DNA from: Asaia bogorensis
GTDB taxonomy: Bacteria > Pseudomonadota > Alphaproteobacteria > Acetobacterales > Acetobacteraceae
Assembly (NCBI GenBank): GCA_945886995.1
Contig: CAMCZJ010000061.1
Coordinates: 1-14,655, forward strand
Length of the DNA: 14,655 nt
Direction of reading: 5' to 3'
Below, in pieces: positions 7,704 to 14,577 of the stretch. The position numbers were made by a program, and so were the translations under genes. How positions within the stretch are numbered: the first letter of the stretch is position 1; each line of letters opens with the position of its first letter. The notes below the pieces were generated by a model. It saw only the letters and a list, made by a program, of their open reading frames with translations, had not been told where the DNA came from and made no database searches.

Positions 7704-7767
7704 CGCTTGATGCTCCTCTCCCGACGGGGGCTTTGCCCGCCTGGCGGTCCCTCATGATGTCCTATGC

Positions 7768-7795
7768 GGGCGAGGCAGTTTCGGCTGCCTCGCCC
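7768..7795 (-). ncRNA. pufA-pufL intercistronic hairpin, downstream
   Basis: A perfect 11-bp inverted repeat, GGGCGAGGCAG with CTGCCTCGCCC, around a six-base loop. On the minus-strand RNA it follows the hairpin at 7807-7824. It is not followed by a T tract, so it is a better candidate for an mRNA stabiliser that protects the 3' end of pufBA message than for a terminator. Such intercistronic puf hairpins are established in Rhodobacter; the role here is inferred. Confidence 0.75.
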
Positions 7796-7806
7796 AATTC
7801 GCTGAA

Positions 7807-7824
7807 GCGCGGCCGAAGCCGCGC
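7807..7824 (-). ncRNA. pufA-pufL intercistronic hairpin with UUCG loop
   Basis: A perfect 7-bp all-GC stem, GCGCGGC with GCCGCGC. On the minus-strand RNA it closes the loop C(UUCG)G, one of the most stable RNA tetraloops. It starts seven bases past the pufA stop. Together with the hairpin at 7768-7795 it should block 3' exonucleases and raise pufBA over pufLMC mRNA, giving excess antenna over reaction centre. Confidence 0.75.
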
Positions 7825-7831
7825 CTCGTGC

Positions 7832-8011
7832 TCAACCACCCAGCTTCGCGCCAGGGGTGAAGGTCGGTGCCGTTGCGCACCAACCAAGATGATCGCAGTA
7901 GCGCGGCGAACTCAGAACAGCGAAGTGAATCACTGCTGCGATCGCCACCACACCTGCCGCGCCGAGGAACCCGACACGACGAGCGTCAATCACCATCCAC
8001 ATTTTATGCAT
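7832..8011 (-). CDS. pufA: PufA, LH1 antenna alpha subunit
   Basis: A 59-residue single-helix antenna polypeptide that binds bacteriochlorophyll and carotenoid in the LH1 ring. The N-terminus M-H-K-M-W-M-V-I-D-A-R-R-V is the LH1 alpha pattern (Trp-rich start, then D-x-R-R). The helix spans about residues 13-34, and H29 in V-I-H-F is the bacteriochlorophyll ligand. I chose the ATG at 8011 because AAGGAG at 8022-8027 lies ten bases upstream. The in-frame ATG at 8020 is one base from that site, too close to use. The C-terminal tail is longer than usual and carries C39 and C45 (Cys-X5-Cys), unusual for this family. It sits 62 bases after pufB. Confidence 0.93.
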   Translation of the reverse strand: MHKMWMVIDARRVGFLGAAGVVAIAAVIHFAVLSSPRYCDHLGWCATAPTFTPGAKLGG

Positions 8012-8021
8012 ATCGAACATT

Positions 8022-8027
8022 CTCCTT
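8022..8027 (-). promoter_or_regulatory. pufA ribosome binding site
   Basis: AAGGAG on the minus strand. Its spacing of ten bases to the ATG at 8011, against one base to the ATG at 8020, decides the pufA start. Confidence 0.75.
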
Positions 8028-8073
8028 TCTTTCGTTCCAGATCTCAGGATTATCCTTCAACCCGGAACACCCT

Positions 8074-8250
8074 TCAGAAGAAGCGCCAGTCGGGCGGAAC
8101 CACTTGTCCGGTATAGACAAGCGGCCGCCACAACCAGACCAGGATATGCGCACCCATGGAAGCGAACACGGAGAAAGCCCATCCCTGGACCACCAAGTTG
8201 TGGACTTCCTTCGCCTGAGCTTCCGTCAGGCGCGTTTTACTGTCGGCCAT
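8074..8250 (-). CDS. pufB: PufB, LH1 antenna beta subunit
   Basis: A 58-residue single-helix antenna polypeptide found by hand translation. It has the beta-subunit pattern: a polar N-terminus L-T-E-A-Q-A-K-E-V-H with H17, then one helix with the bacteriochlorophyll ligand H35 in G-A-H-I-L-V-W-L, then W-R-P-L. A tail of about 14 residues ending P-P-D-W-R-F-F follows, longer than in Rhodobacter. GGAGGT at 8257-8262 lies six bases before the ATG. Its ATG shares one base with the stop of the preceding 54-codon ORF (TAATG), so the two are probably translationally coupled. Confidence 0.95.
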   Translation of the reverse strand: MADSKTRLTEAQAKEVHNLVVQGWAFSVFASMGAHILVWLWRPLVYTGQVVPPDWRFF

Positions 8251-8414
8251 TAGCAGACCTCCGACTTGGCCTTACGGCCATTACCGCGTCCACCCGCGCG
8301 GCAGGGACGGCAGAGGCGGAATTCCGCCCAAGCCTTCTTGTCATCGGATACGACCCGACAGCGGTAACCGCGGTCCGTTCGCAGACAAGATTCGGAATGG
8401 CGAAGGGGCTTCAT
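8250..8414 (-). CDS. Unrecognised 54-residue Cys-rich basic protein between bchZ and pufB
   Basis: I do not recognise this protein. It has five Cys (10, 19, 35, 38, 54) with a C-R-P-C knuckle at 35-38. It carries 15 Lys/Arg against 6 Asp/Glu and has no hydrophobic segment. The ATG overlaps the bchZ stop in ATGA, and a GGAGG at 8422-8426 lies seven bases upstream. The stop overlaps the pufB ATG in TAATG, so the gene fills the gap exactly. This double coupling with a good ribosome binding site is strong evidence that it is translated. In Rhodobacter this place holds pufQ, but PufQ is about 74 residues with a membrane segment, so it is not an obvious homologue. The Cys pattern could hold zinc or act as a thiol switch, and the basic character would suit RNA or anionic partners. 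Both ideas are speculative. A leader whose translation only tunes pufB is the main alternative. Confidence 0.7.
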   Translation of the reverse strand: MKPLRHSESCLRTDRGYRCRVVSDDKKAWAEFRLCRPCRAGGRGNGRKAKSEVC

Positions 8415-9847
8415 GCCATGACCTCCGCCAAAGTCTTTTGCACGCGCTCAGCCGTCACGCGCGGCTCCGCCGCATCGCGCGCGGCGCGTTCAACCTGTTC
8501 GCGCAGCCGTTTGGCTGCGGAAATACGCAGCAGGAAGGGTTCCTGCTCCACACGTTTATCCAATAGCGCAACCGCCGCCGCATCCCAGGGTTCTGCTGCG
8601 CGTACCGGGGTTGGCTCGACACGATCGAGATCAGTGCCAAGCGGCAGGATATGAAACAGCGCATCAAACAACGCGTTGCAATATTCCTGGATGATATAGG
8701 TGGCGCCGGCATAACCCATGAAAGGCGTACCAGTGGCGCGGCGGATAATGGCGCCCGGAAAACTTGCCGGTATGTACATGGCGCGGCTTTTGATTTCAGC
8801 CGCGTACATACGTTCATTATAGGAACCGAACAGCACCAAAGGCGGTGTCTTGCGCAAAGCATCACGCACCGCTGCATTGTCAGGCTTCTGCCCTGCCATG
8901 CGCGAAAAGGCGAAGGCGCAGGGAATGCCCATTTCTTCATGCAGAAAACGCTGCAGGCCACGTGCGTAAGTATCAGTGGCCACCACCGCGAAGGATGCAG
9001 AGGCGTAGAAATCCTGTGTCACGCTCCGCCACAAATCCCAAAGCGGCTTCACCGTGGTGTGCTTTTCACGTTCGATGAAGGGTTCAGGATCAAGCCCGGT
9101 TAATTCACCAAGCTTGCGGAGGAAATTCGTGGTCGCGAACAGCCCAATCGGGGCTTGCAGATAGGGTCGGTCCAGTTCTTCACAAAGCTTGCGGCCAAAC
9201 TCGCGATACATGCAGATATTCACATCCGCATCTGGCAGCTTCGCGATATCTTCAACATGGCTACCCAGCGGAAAGACCAGATTGATCTCACAGCCAATAC
9301 CTTCGGCCAGCCGGCGAATCTCCGCCAGGTCGGATGGCATATTGAAGGTGCCATAGATGGGGCCGATGATGTTCACGCGCGGCTTTTCGCCTTCCTTGCG
9401 CGTGCGTGGCTTGGGCTTGCGGCCACGAGAACCAAACTCAGTCCAGAGCCACATAATGGCGCGATCAGCGGCCTGCCACTGATCCTCATCAATCGTGCGG
9501 CAGATGAAGCGTTGCAGGTTGCTGCCCTGCGGTGTGACGCCACCGCCAATCATCTCGGCAATGGAACCTGTCACCACCACAGCAGGCAATTCGGCATCCT
9601 GGGTTGCCGCGGCGCGCTTCAAAGCGCCTTCCGTGCCGTTTTGGGAGAGAGAATCCTCATCCAGCCCGGTCACCACAATCGGCAATTCATGCGGCGGCAG
9701 CGCATCCGTGTAATGCAGCACCGCTGTCACGGGCAGGTTTTCGCAGCCAACCGGCCCATCAATCACCACACGCAACCCGCGTACCGCTGAGAAAGCATAG
9801 ATCGCCCCCCAGTAGCCGCCCGCGCGATCATGATCGAGAACAAGCAT
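8411..9847 (-). CDS. bchZ: BchZ, chlorophyllide a reductase subunit
   Basis: A 478-residue subunit of the nitrogenase-like chlorophyllide a reductase. With BchY it forms the catalytic part that binds chlorophyllide a and a shared iron-sulfur cluster; BchX feeds it electrons. The N-terminus L-D-H-D-R-A-G-G-Y-W-G-A and the cluster region D-G-P-V-G-C-E-N-L-P with C35 are typical of BchZ. Downstream, G-P-I-Y-G-T-F-N-M-P-S-D and the C-terminal F-M-G-Y-A-G-A-T-Y-I-I-Q-E also fit the family. It starts two bases after the bchY stop, which suggests coupling. Its stop overlaps the next small gene in ATGA. Transcripts from the bchC promoter should continue through it into puf. Confidence 0.97.
   Translation of the reverse strand: MLVLDHDRAGGYWGAIYAFSAVRGLRVVIDGPVGCENLPVTAVLHYTDALPPHELPIVVTGLDEDSLSQNGTEGALKRAAATQDAELPAVVVTGSIAEMIGGGVTPQGSNLQRFICRTIDEDQWQAADRAIMWLWTEFGSRGRKPKPRTRKEGEKPRVNIIGPIYGTFNMPSDLAEIRRLAEGIGCEINLVFPLGSHVEDIAKLPDADVNICMYREFGRKLCEELDRPYLQAPIGLFATTNFLRKLGELTGLDPEPFIEREKHTTVKPLWDLWRSVTQDFYASASFAVVATDTYARGLQRFLHEEMGIPCAFAFSRMAGQKPDNAAVRDALRKTPPLVLFGSYNERMYAAEIKSRAMYIPASFPGAIIRRATGTPFMGYAGATYIIQEYCNALFDALFHILPLGTDLDRVEPTPVRAAEPWDAAAVALLDKRVEQEPFLLRISAAKRLREQVERAARDAAEPRVTAERVQKTLAEVMA
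8422..8426 (-). promoter_or_regulatory. Ribosome binding site of the 54-codon ORF
   Basis: GGAGG on the minus strand, inside the last codons of bchZ and seven bases before the ATG at 8414. It is the main support for the start of this short gene. Confidence 0.7.
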
Positions 9848-9849
9848 GC

Positions 9850-11364
9850 TCAGGTCCCCACCGCTTCTTCGGCCTTGGCCTTGGCAGCGCGCAGCTTGCG
9901 CTGACGGTCGCGAAAACCAGGGGGATCACTTGGCTTGTCGCGGAAGCCATAGCCGGCACCATCAGGCGTGCCGACACCTTCAAAGAAGGATACCATGCGC
10001 GAAAAACGCTCACGCCCATTGGTCTGCGCCGCGACAATGCCCGCCATGGAAGCCGCGCCAGCAGGGCCAAAAAGCGGCCTGGCAGAGACCATATTGGTGA
10101 AGTACAGCGCGGGCGTGCCCATTTCCTTGGCTTTCTGTACCAAGGGCGTTGTGCCAAGCGCCAAATCAGGCCGCGCTTCCTTCATCGCGGCAATGTCCTG
10201 CTCCAGGCTCGCACGATACTGCACATGGCAGCCACGGGCTTCCAGCCATTCGCGATCCGCCGCACTCCATTCCGTGCGCGGCGCAGCAGTGCCAACATAA
10301 GGCACTTCAGCGCCAGCTTCGATCAGCAAGCGCGCCACCAGCAATTCGGAGCCCTCATAGCCGGAGACTGTAATGCGCGCCTTGACCGGGTTGCCTGCGA
10401 GTGCGCCACGAATGGCAGGCAATGCGCGCGCCTTGGCAGCTTCGATTTCGGATGGCTTCACACCCGCCGCAGCGCCGATGGCCGAAAGCCAGGCATCGGT
10501 GCCTTCCACGCCAACTGGCGCAGAACCAACCACCGGCCGGCCAGCAGCGCGGAATTCACGAATGCTTGCGGTATAGAAGGGATGCACCGCAGCCACCGCC
10601 ACGCTATCCAAAGCCGCATAAAGATCGCGCCATTCACGCGCCGGGGTTTGCGGCGCCAGTGTCAGCCCCATGGGCTGGATCAACGCACCAATGCCTGGGG
10701 GATCGGCGGGGAATAACTCGCCAATCACCGCGATGCTGCGTTGATCCAGTGCGTAATCGCGTGGCCTTGCTACCGGACCAGCCTCAGCCTCATTGCGTGC
10801 GTAGCGCAACATGGCGCCCGCCAACACATCCTTGGCCTCTGCATGGGTCGGCACACCAAAGCCTGGTACATCAATGCCAATAACGCGCACGCCATTGATC
10901 TGCTTTGGCAGCAAATCAAGCGGCACGCCGGAGGCTGTCGGCACACAGAGATTGGTGACAATGACCGCGTCATAATCTTCTGGCTTGGCCAGATCATAGA
11001 CCGCGTCGCGAATATCTTCAAAGAGCTTGCCGGTGACGAGCGTTTCCGAATTGAAGGGCACATAGCCCACCGTGCGGCGCGCGCCATAGAAATGGCTGGT
11101 AAAAGTCAGACCATAGACGCAGCAGGCACTGCCGGAAAGGATCGTCGCCACACGGCGCATGCGCAAACCAACGCGGAGCGACCCAAAGGCAGGGCACATG
11201 GATTGGGGCTGATCATGCGGCCCGCGCGGATAGTCAGCAGCGAGCTTGTCCATCACTTCGGACTTGCCCGCGGCACGCGCGGCAGCTTCCAACGTTTCCC
11301 GCCCGCCATGGCAGGCAGCGCCTTCAGCGGCGGCAGGCGGCGAAGGAGGGGGGAGCGTGTCCAT
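9850..11364 (-). CDS. bchY: BchY, chlorophyllide a reductase subunit
   Basis: A 504-residue partner of BchZ in the ring-B-reducing chlorophyllide a reductase. C57 in Q-S-M-C-P-A-F-G-S and C81/C82 in S-G-S-A-C-C-V-Y-G are in the positions of the iron-sulfur cluster ligands. P-F-N-S-E-T-L-V-T-G-K and I-D-V-P-G-F-G-V-P-T-H are further BchY landmarks. I chose the ATG at 11364, four bases after the bchX stop. The frame is open to an ATG at 11394 inside bchX, but that start would add ten residues with no conserved look. The 5' region (residues 5-14) is Pro/Ala-rich and probably disordered. Confidence 0.96.
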   Translation of the reverse strand: MDTLPPPSPPAAAEGAACHGGRETLEAAARAAGKSEVMDKLAADYPRGPHDQPQSMCPAFGSLRVGLRMRRVATILSGSACCVYGLTFTSHFYGARRTVGYVPFNSETLVTGKLFEDIRDAVYDLAKPEDYDAVIVTNLCVPTASGVPLDLLPKQINGVRVIGIDVPGFGVPTHAEAKDVLAGAMLRYARNEAEAGPVARPRDYALDQRSIAVIGELFPADPPGIGALIQPMGLTLAPQTPAREWRDLYAALDSVAVAAVHPFYTASIREFRAAGRPVVGSAPVGVEGTDAWLSAIGAAAGVKPSEIEAAKARALPAIRGALAGNPVKARITVSGYEGSELLVARLLIEAGAEVPYVGTAAPRTEWSAADREWLEARGCHVQYRASLEQDIAAMKEARPDLALGTTPLVQKAKEMGTPALYFTNMVSARPLFGPAGAASMAGIVAAQTNGRERFSRMVSFFEGVGTPDGAGYGFRDKPSDPPGFRDRQRKLRAAKAKAEEAVGT

Positions 11365-11368
11365 GCCC

Positions 11369-12385
11369 TCAGACGCCCTCATACACCACTTCAAGGGATG
11401 GTTTGTTCAGTACTTCCGCCGAGCACATGTCTTCCATGGTGGCGGGGTTCAGTACCACACCACGACCCACGGCTTCACCCTTGAACAGGCCAAGCAGATT
11501 TTCATGGGTGAGAGGCTTCGGGCGCAGCGGCGGCGCTTCAGCGACTTGCATGGCCAATTGTTCAAACACCGAAGCCCAACGCCCACCAGGCGTGCCGATG
11601 ATTTCGTAATTGGCCGATTTGCGCCGAATATCCTCATCCGCCGGAATGGCGGCCAGCACGGGAATACCAGCTTCTGCGGCAAAGGCATGGGCCTCACCCG
11701 TGCCATCATCCTTATTGATGACCATGCCGGCCACGCCGACATTGCCGCCGAGCTTGCGGAAATATTCCACCGCAGAACAAACATTATTCGCGACATAAAG
11801 CGATTGCAGGTCATTTGACCCGACCACGATCACCTTCTGGCACATATCGCGCGCGATCGGCAGGCCGAAGCCGCCGCAGACCACATCGCCCAGGAAGTCC
11901 AGCAGGACGTAGTCAAAATCCCATTGATGGAAGCCAAGCTTTTCCAGCAACTCGAAGCCGTGGATGATGCCGCGCCCGCCGCAGCCCCGGCCTACTTCCG
12001 GGCCGCCCAATTCCATGGCGAAAACACCATCGCGCTTGAAGCAAACATCGCCAATGGCAACAGCCTCACCGGCGGCTTTCTTCTTCGATGATGTTTCAAT
12101 GATGGTCGGGCAAGAACGCCCGCCAAACAACAGGGATGTCGTGTCGCTTTTCGGGTCGCAGCCAATCAGCAAAACGCGCTTGCCTTGCTGCGCCATCATG
12201 TAGCTCAGATTCGCCAACGTGAAGGATTTGCCGATGCCACCCTTGCCATAAATGGCGATGATCTGGGTTTGCTTGGCAGCCGGTGAGGTCTGCACCGGAT
12301 CAGGCGCCAGCGATGCTTCTGCGCGCAGCGCATCATGCATACCACTGATAGATGTAGCGTTTGGCTTCCCCGGGACAGCATTCAT
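11369..12385 (-). CDS. bchX: BchX, chlorophyllide a reductase iron protein
   Basis: A 338-residue NifH-like ATPase that works as a homodimer with one bridging 4Fe-4S cluster and drives electrons into BchYZ. The P-loop G-K-G-G-I-G-K-S is at 47-54, and C-D-P-K-S-D-T-T (switch region) is at 76-83. The two cluster cysteines are C135 in G-R-G-C-G-G-R-G and C170 in G-D-V-V-C-G-G-F. The phrase G-G-P-E-V-G-R-G-C matches BchX better than BchL. A 40-residue Ala/Pro-rich N-terminal extension precedes the ATPase core, as is usual for BchX. The ATG overlaps the bchC stop in ATGA, with GGAG about nine bases upstream. Confidence 0.98.
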   Translation of the reverse strand: MNAVPGKPNATSISGMHDALRAEASLAPDPVQTSPAAKQTQIIAIYGKGGIGKSFTLANLSYMMAQQGKRVLLIGCDPKSDTTSLLFGGRSCPTIIETSSKKKAAGEAVAIGDVCFKRDGVFAMELGGPEVGRGCGGRGIIHGFELLEKLGFHQWDFDYVLLDFLGDVVCGGFGLPIARDMCQKVIVVGSNDLQSLYVANNVCSAVEYFRKLGGNVGVAGMVINKDDGTGEAHAFAAEAGIPVLAAIPADEDIRRKSANYEIIGTPGGRWASVFEQLAMQVAEAPPLRPKPLTHENLLGLFKGEAVGRGVVLNPATMEDMCSAEVLNKPSLEVVYEGV

Positions 12386-13323
12386 TGTTTGTTTCTCCAG
12401 TCCAGAACCATTTTGAGGCAGGCGGGATCTTCGAAAGCCTGACGATAGGCTTCCGGCGCGTCATCAGCGGCGGCGTGATGCGTGATCAGCCCAGCCAGCG
12501 AAAGCCGGCGGGATGAAATAAGTGTATTCACCGCATCCAGATCGGGTTGCTTCCATTCCGCGGCGATGGCGATGCGCGCTTCGCGCATGAAGGCCGGCGG
12601 GAAGGTGAAGGAAAGCGGCGCGCTGTAAAAACCAGCCAGCGTCACCACGCCACCAGGGGCAAGGCGCGCAATCAGCGCATCCAGCAGCGCGGCATCGCCG
12701 CTCACGTCACAAATCGCGCGATAATCGCGCCGCGTATCTTCCGACGGATCAACTACCAAATAGCCATTCGCGCCATCACGCCGCGCCGGGTTGCTTTCCC
12801 AGACCAGCGGCGCGGGATGGCCGGCAGCGATGATGATGCGCGCCAGCAGGCGCCCCAAAACGCCATGGCCAATGATCAATTCCGGAACGGCAGCCTGCGG
12901 TAGTGCCATGGCATGATGCGCGGTGGCAGCTAACGCCAACAACACCGCATCCGCGCCAAGCGCTGGGTCAACCGGCGTTACGCGCGCACCGGCCACCACA
13001 AGCCGCGCGGCGGCGCCACCAAACAATCCGCGAATATCGCCGAAGCAACGTGCACCAGGCACGAAAACCGCTTCGCCCAAGCGCCTGCCGGCTTCCGCGC
13101 CCGCCTGCACCACACGGCCCACGGATTCGTAACCAGGCACCAGCGGGTAACCCATGCCAGGAAAGGCAGGCATGCGCCCGGACCAGAGAAGACGTTCTGT
13201 TCCAGTACTAATACCGCTCCAATCAATGTCCACGACAACATCCTGCGCGCCTGGCGGCGTCAATGTCAGACGCGACAGCGAGAGCTGTTCGGGTGCGCTG
13301 AGCAGGATAGCGAGTGTTTCCAC
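12382..13323 (-). CDS. bchC: BchC, bacteriochlorophyllide a dehydrogenase
   Basis: A 313-residue zinc-type alcohol dehydrogenase relative. It oxidises the C-3 1-hydroxyethyl group of hydroxyethyl-bacteriochlorophyllide a to acetyl, giving bacteriochlorophyllide a. The N-terminal domain has the BchC signature I-S-T-G-T-E-R-L-L-W-S-G-R-M-P, then F-P-G-M-G-Y-P-L-V-P-G-Y-E-S-V-G. The nucleotide-binding fold follows with G-H-G-V-L-G-R-L. I chose the GTG at 13323 because AAGGGGGAG lies seven bases upstream and the length then fits the family (about 313). A longer in-frame start at 13377 would lie inside the operator and -35 box. It opens the bchCXYZ-puf transcription unit. Confidence 0.96.
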   Translation of the reverse strand: METLAILLSAPEQLSLSRLTLTPPGAQDVVVDIDWSGISTGTERLLWSGRMPAFPGMGYPLVPGYESVGRVVQAGAEAGRRLGEAVFVPGARCFGDIRGLFGGAAARLVVAGARVTPVDPALGADAVLLALAATAHHAMALPQAAVPELIIGHGVLGRLLARIIIAAGHPAPLVWESNPARRDGANGYLVVDPSEDTRRDYRAICDVSGDAALLDALIARLAPGGVVTLAGFYSAPLSFTFPPAFMREARIAIAAEWKQPDLDAVNTLISSRRLSLAGLITHHAAADDAPEAYRQAFEDPACLKMVLDWRNKQ

Positions 13324-13330
13324 TCTTGGA

Positions 13331-13339
13331 CTCCCCCTT
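13331..13339 (-). promoter_or_regulatory. bchC ribosome binding site
   Basis: AAGGGGGAG on the minus strand, seven bases before the GTG at 13323. It fixes a GTG start for bchC over the longer open frame. Confidence 0.8.
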
Positions 13340-13349
13340 GGGTTTTGTA

Positions 13350-13377
13350 ACTCTAATGTGACGTTTCCTTCTGTCAA
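13350..13377 (-). promoter_or_regulatory. bchC promoter, sigma-70 type
   Basis: On the minus strand TTGACA (13377-13372, perfect -35) and TAGAGT (13355-13350, four of six matches to the -10) are 16 bp apart. This predicts a start near 13343 and a leader of about 20 bases before the GTG. The -35 lies inside the PpsR-type operator, so repressor and polymerase would compete. Confidence 0.65.
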
Positions 13378-13389
13378 GTCAAATTGACA
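13372..13389. promoter_or_regulatory. PpsR/CrtJ operator at bchC
   Basis: TGTCAAGTCAAATTGACA is a perfect TGT-N12-ACA site and nearly a full palindrome (TGTCAA, six bases, TTGACA). It overlaps the bchC -35 box. The redox- and light-responsive repressor PpsR (CrtJ) binds such sites in front of bchC in Rhodobacter, often as a pair. I see only one clear copy here. The site is direct observation; binding by this organism's PpsR is inferred. Confidence 0.8.
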
Positions 13390-13407
13390 ATAAAAGGGTC
13401 ACGCACT

Positions 13408-14574
13408 TCAACCTGCGGCATCGGCCTGCATGACGCGGGTCAATAGCGGCGTATCTGTGGGCAGCAGGCGCGCGCCGGTGAAGCCGGCGGCAGTCAGCAT
13501 CGCGGCCAGTTCATCCGGCCGGCGCGGGCGGCCACGGCCCATGGCCAGCAGGTAAAAGCCGAAATAGGCGCCGCCCATGGGCTCGGCCCCGGCGGTGCCG
13601 GCCATGGGTTCGGCAATCAGCACGCGCCCGCCCTTCGGCAGGGCCGCGCGCACGCGCCCCAGCAGGGCCTGCACCACATCATCATCATGGTCATGCAGCA
13701 CCCGCACCAGGCTGATGATATCAGCGCCCAGCGGCAGCGAATCGGTGGTGAAATCCCCGCCCATTGCCAAGGCGCGATCGGAAAGCCCTTCCCGGGCAAA
13801 GCGCTGCCGCCCCTGTTCGGCCACCGCCGGCAAGTCAAACAGCAGCAGATCAAGCCCTGGATTGGCCTTGCTCACCGCAGTCAGGAAAGCGCCGCTGCCG
13901 CCGCCCACATCCATCAGCCGCCGATGCGGCCCAAAGCGGTAAGCCGCCAGTACTTCCTGTGCCACCATGGGCTGGCTGGCCGCCATCAGCGCCGTATATT
14001 CGTTCACTTTTTCGCCCGGCAGCGCCCCAGGCTGCGCCGCGCCGGCATAGGCCCAGTATTGCGCGAGCGTCGTGCCGCCCCTTTCGCGACGGAGCAATTC
14101 CACCGGATCCGCCAGATCGGCGTAGAGCATGGCATGGTGTTCCACCATGGCGGCGATGCCGGGATTTCCGATCATGGCCGCGCCCAATTCGCCAAGTGTC
14201 CAGGCGCCATCCGCCCGCCGGCGCACAAGCCGGAGCGATTCGGCCGCCACCAACAAACGGTTCATGGCTTCCGGCGAAAGCCCGAGTCGCACGGCCAGGG
14301 CGCGTTCTTCCGCCGGGGCTTCGTGCAGCGCCTCAAACAGCTTCAGCCGCACACAGGCGGCCAATACTTGCGAATAGACAAAACCAGCGCAGAGATCGAA
14401 CAATTCCCGCGCGCGGCGACGTGCGAGTGGCCGGGTCAGCGGAAAGCGCGCGGCCCAGGCACGGAAGCCAGGGCGCGCGGTTAGGGATTCGCGCCAGGCG
14501 CTGAAACGATCAGACCAGGATGGCCCCTGATCCCCATCCGCCCTTTGCGGGGGCAACGGCATGGCGCGCGCCAT
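13408..14574 (-). CDS. crtF: CrtF, hydroxycarotenoid O-methyltransferase
   Basis: A 388-residue S-adenosylmethionine-dependent methyltransferase that adds the 1-methoxy group of spheroidene or spirilloxanthin-type carotenoids. The N-terminal third (about 55-130) is a winged-helix dimerisation region. The cofactor loop D-V-G-G-G-S-G-A-F is at 222-230, and the probable catalytic base is H294 in R-V-L-H-D-H-D-D-D, as in the plant-like O-methyltransferase fold. Family resemblance alone would allow another O-methyltransferase, but the place directly before bchC is the CrtF place in Rhodobacter. The ATG at 14574 is three bases after the stop of the preceding gene; M5 (14562) is an alternative, and neither has a clear ribosome binding site. 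Its message can run on through the bchC promoter. Confidence 0.9.
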   Translation of the reverse strand: MARAMPLPPQRADGDQGPSWSDRFSAWRESLTARPGFRAWAARFPLTRPLARRRARELFDLCAGFVYSQVLAACVRLKLFEALHEAPAEERALAVRLGLSPEAMNRLLVAAESLRLVRRRADGAWTLGELGAAMIGNPGIAAMVEHHAMLYADLADPVELLRRERGGTTLAQYWAYAGAAQPGALPGEKVNEYTALMAASQPMVAQEVLAAYRFGPHRRLMDVGGGSGAFLTAVSKANPGLDLLLFDLPAVAEQGRQRFAREGLSDRALAMGGDFTTDSLPLGADIISLVRVLHDHDDDVVQALLGRVRAALPKGGRVLIAEPMAGTAGAEPMGGAYFGFYLLAMGRGRPRRPDELAAMLTAAGFTGARLLPTDTPLLTRVMQADAAG

Positions 14575-14577
14575 GGT

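Noticed and set aside
8250..8414. Calling the small gene pufQ or pufX
   Set aside because: There is no membrane segment, the Cys and Lys/Arg content is wrong for both, and the position does not fit pufX, which follows pufM in Rhodobacter.
13687..14504. Overlapping plus-strand open frames opposite crtF
   Set aside because: Arg/Pro/His-rich shadows of crtF with no start signals or recognisable domains.
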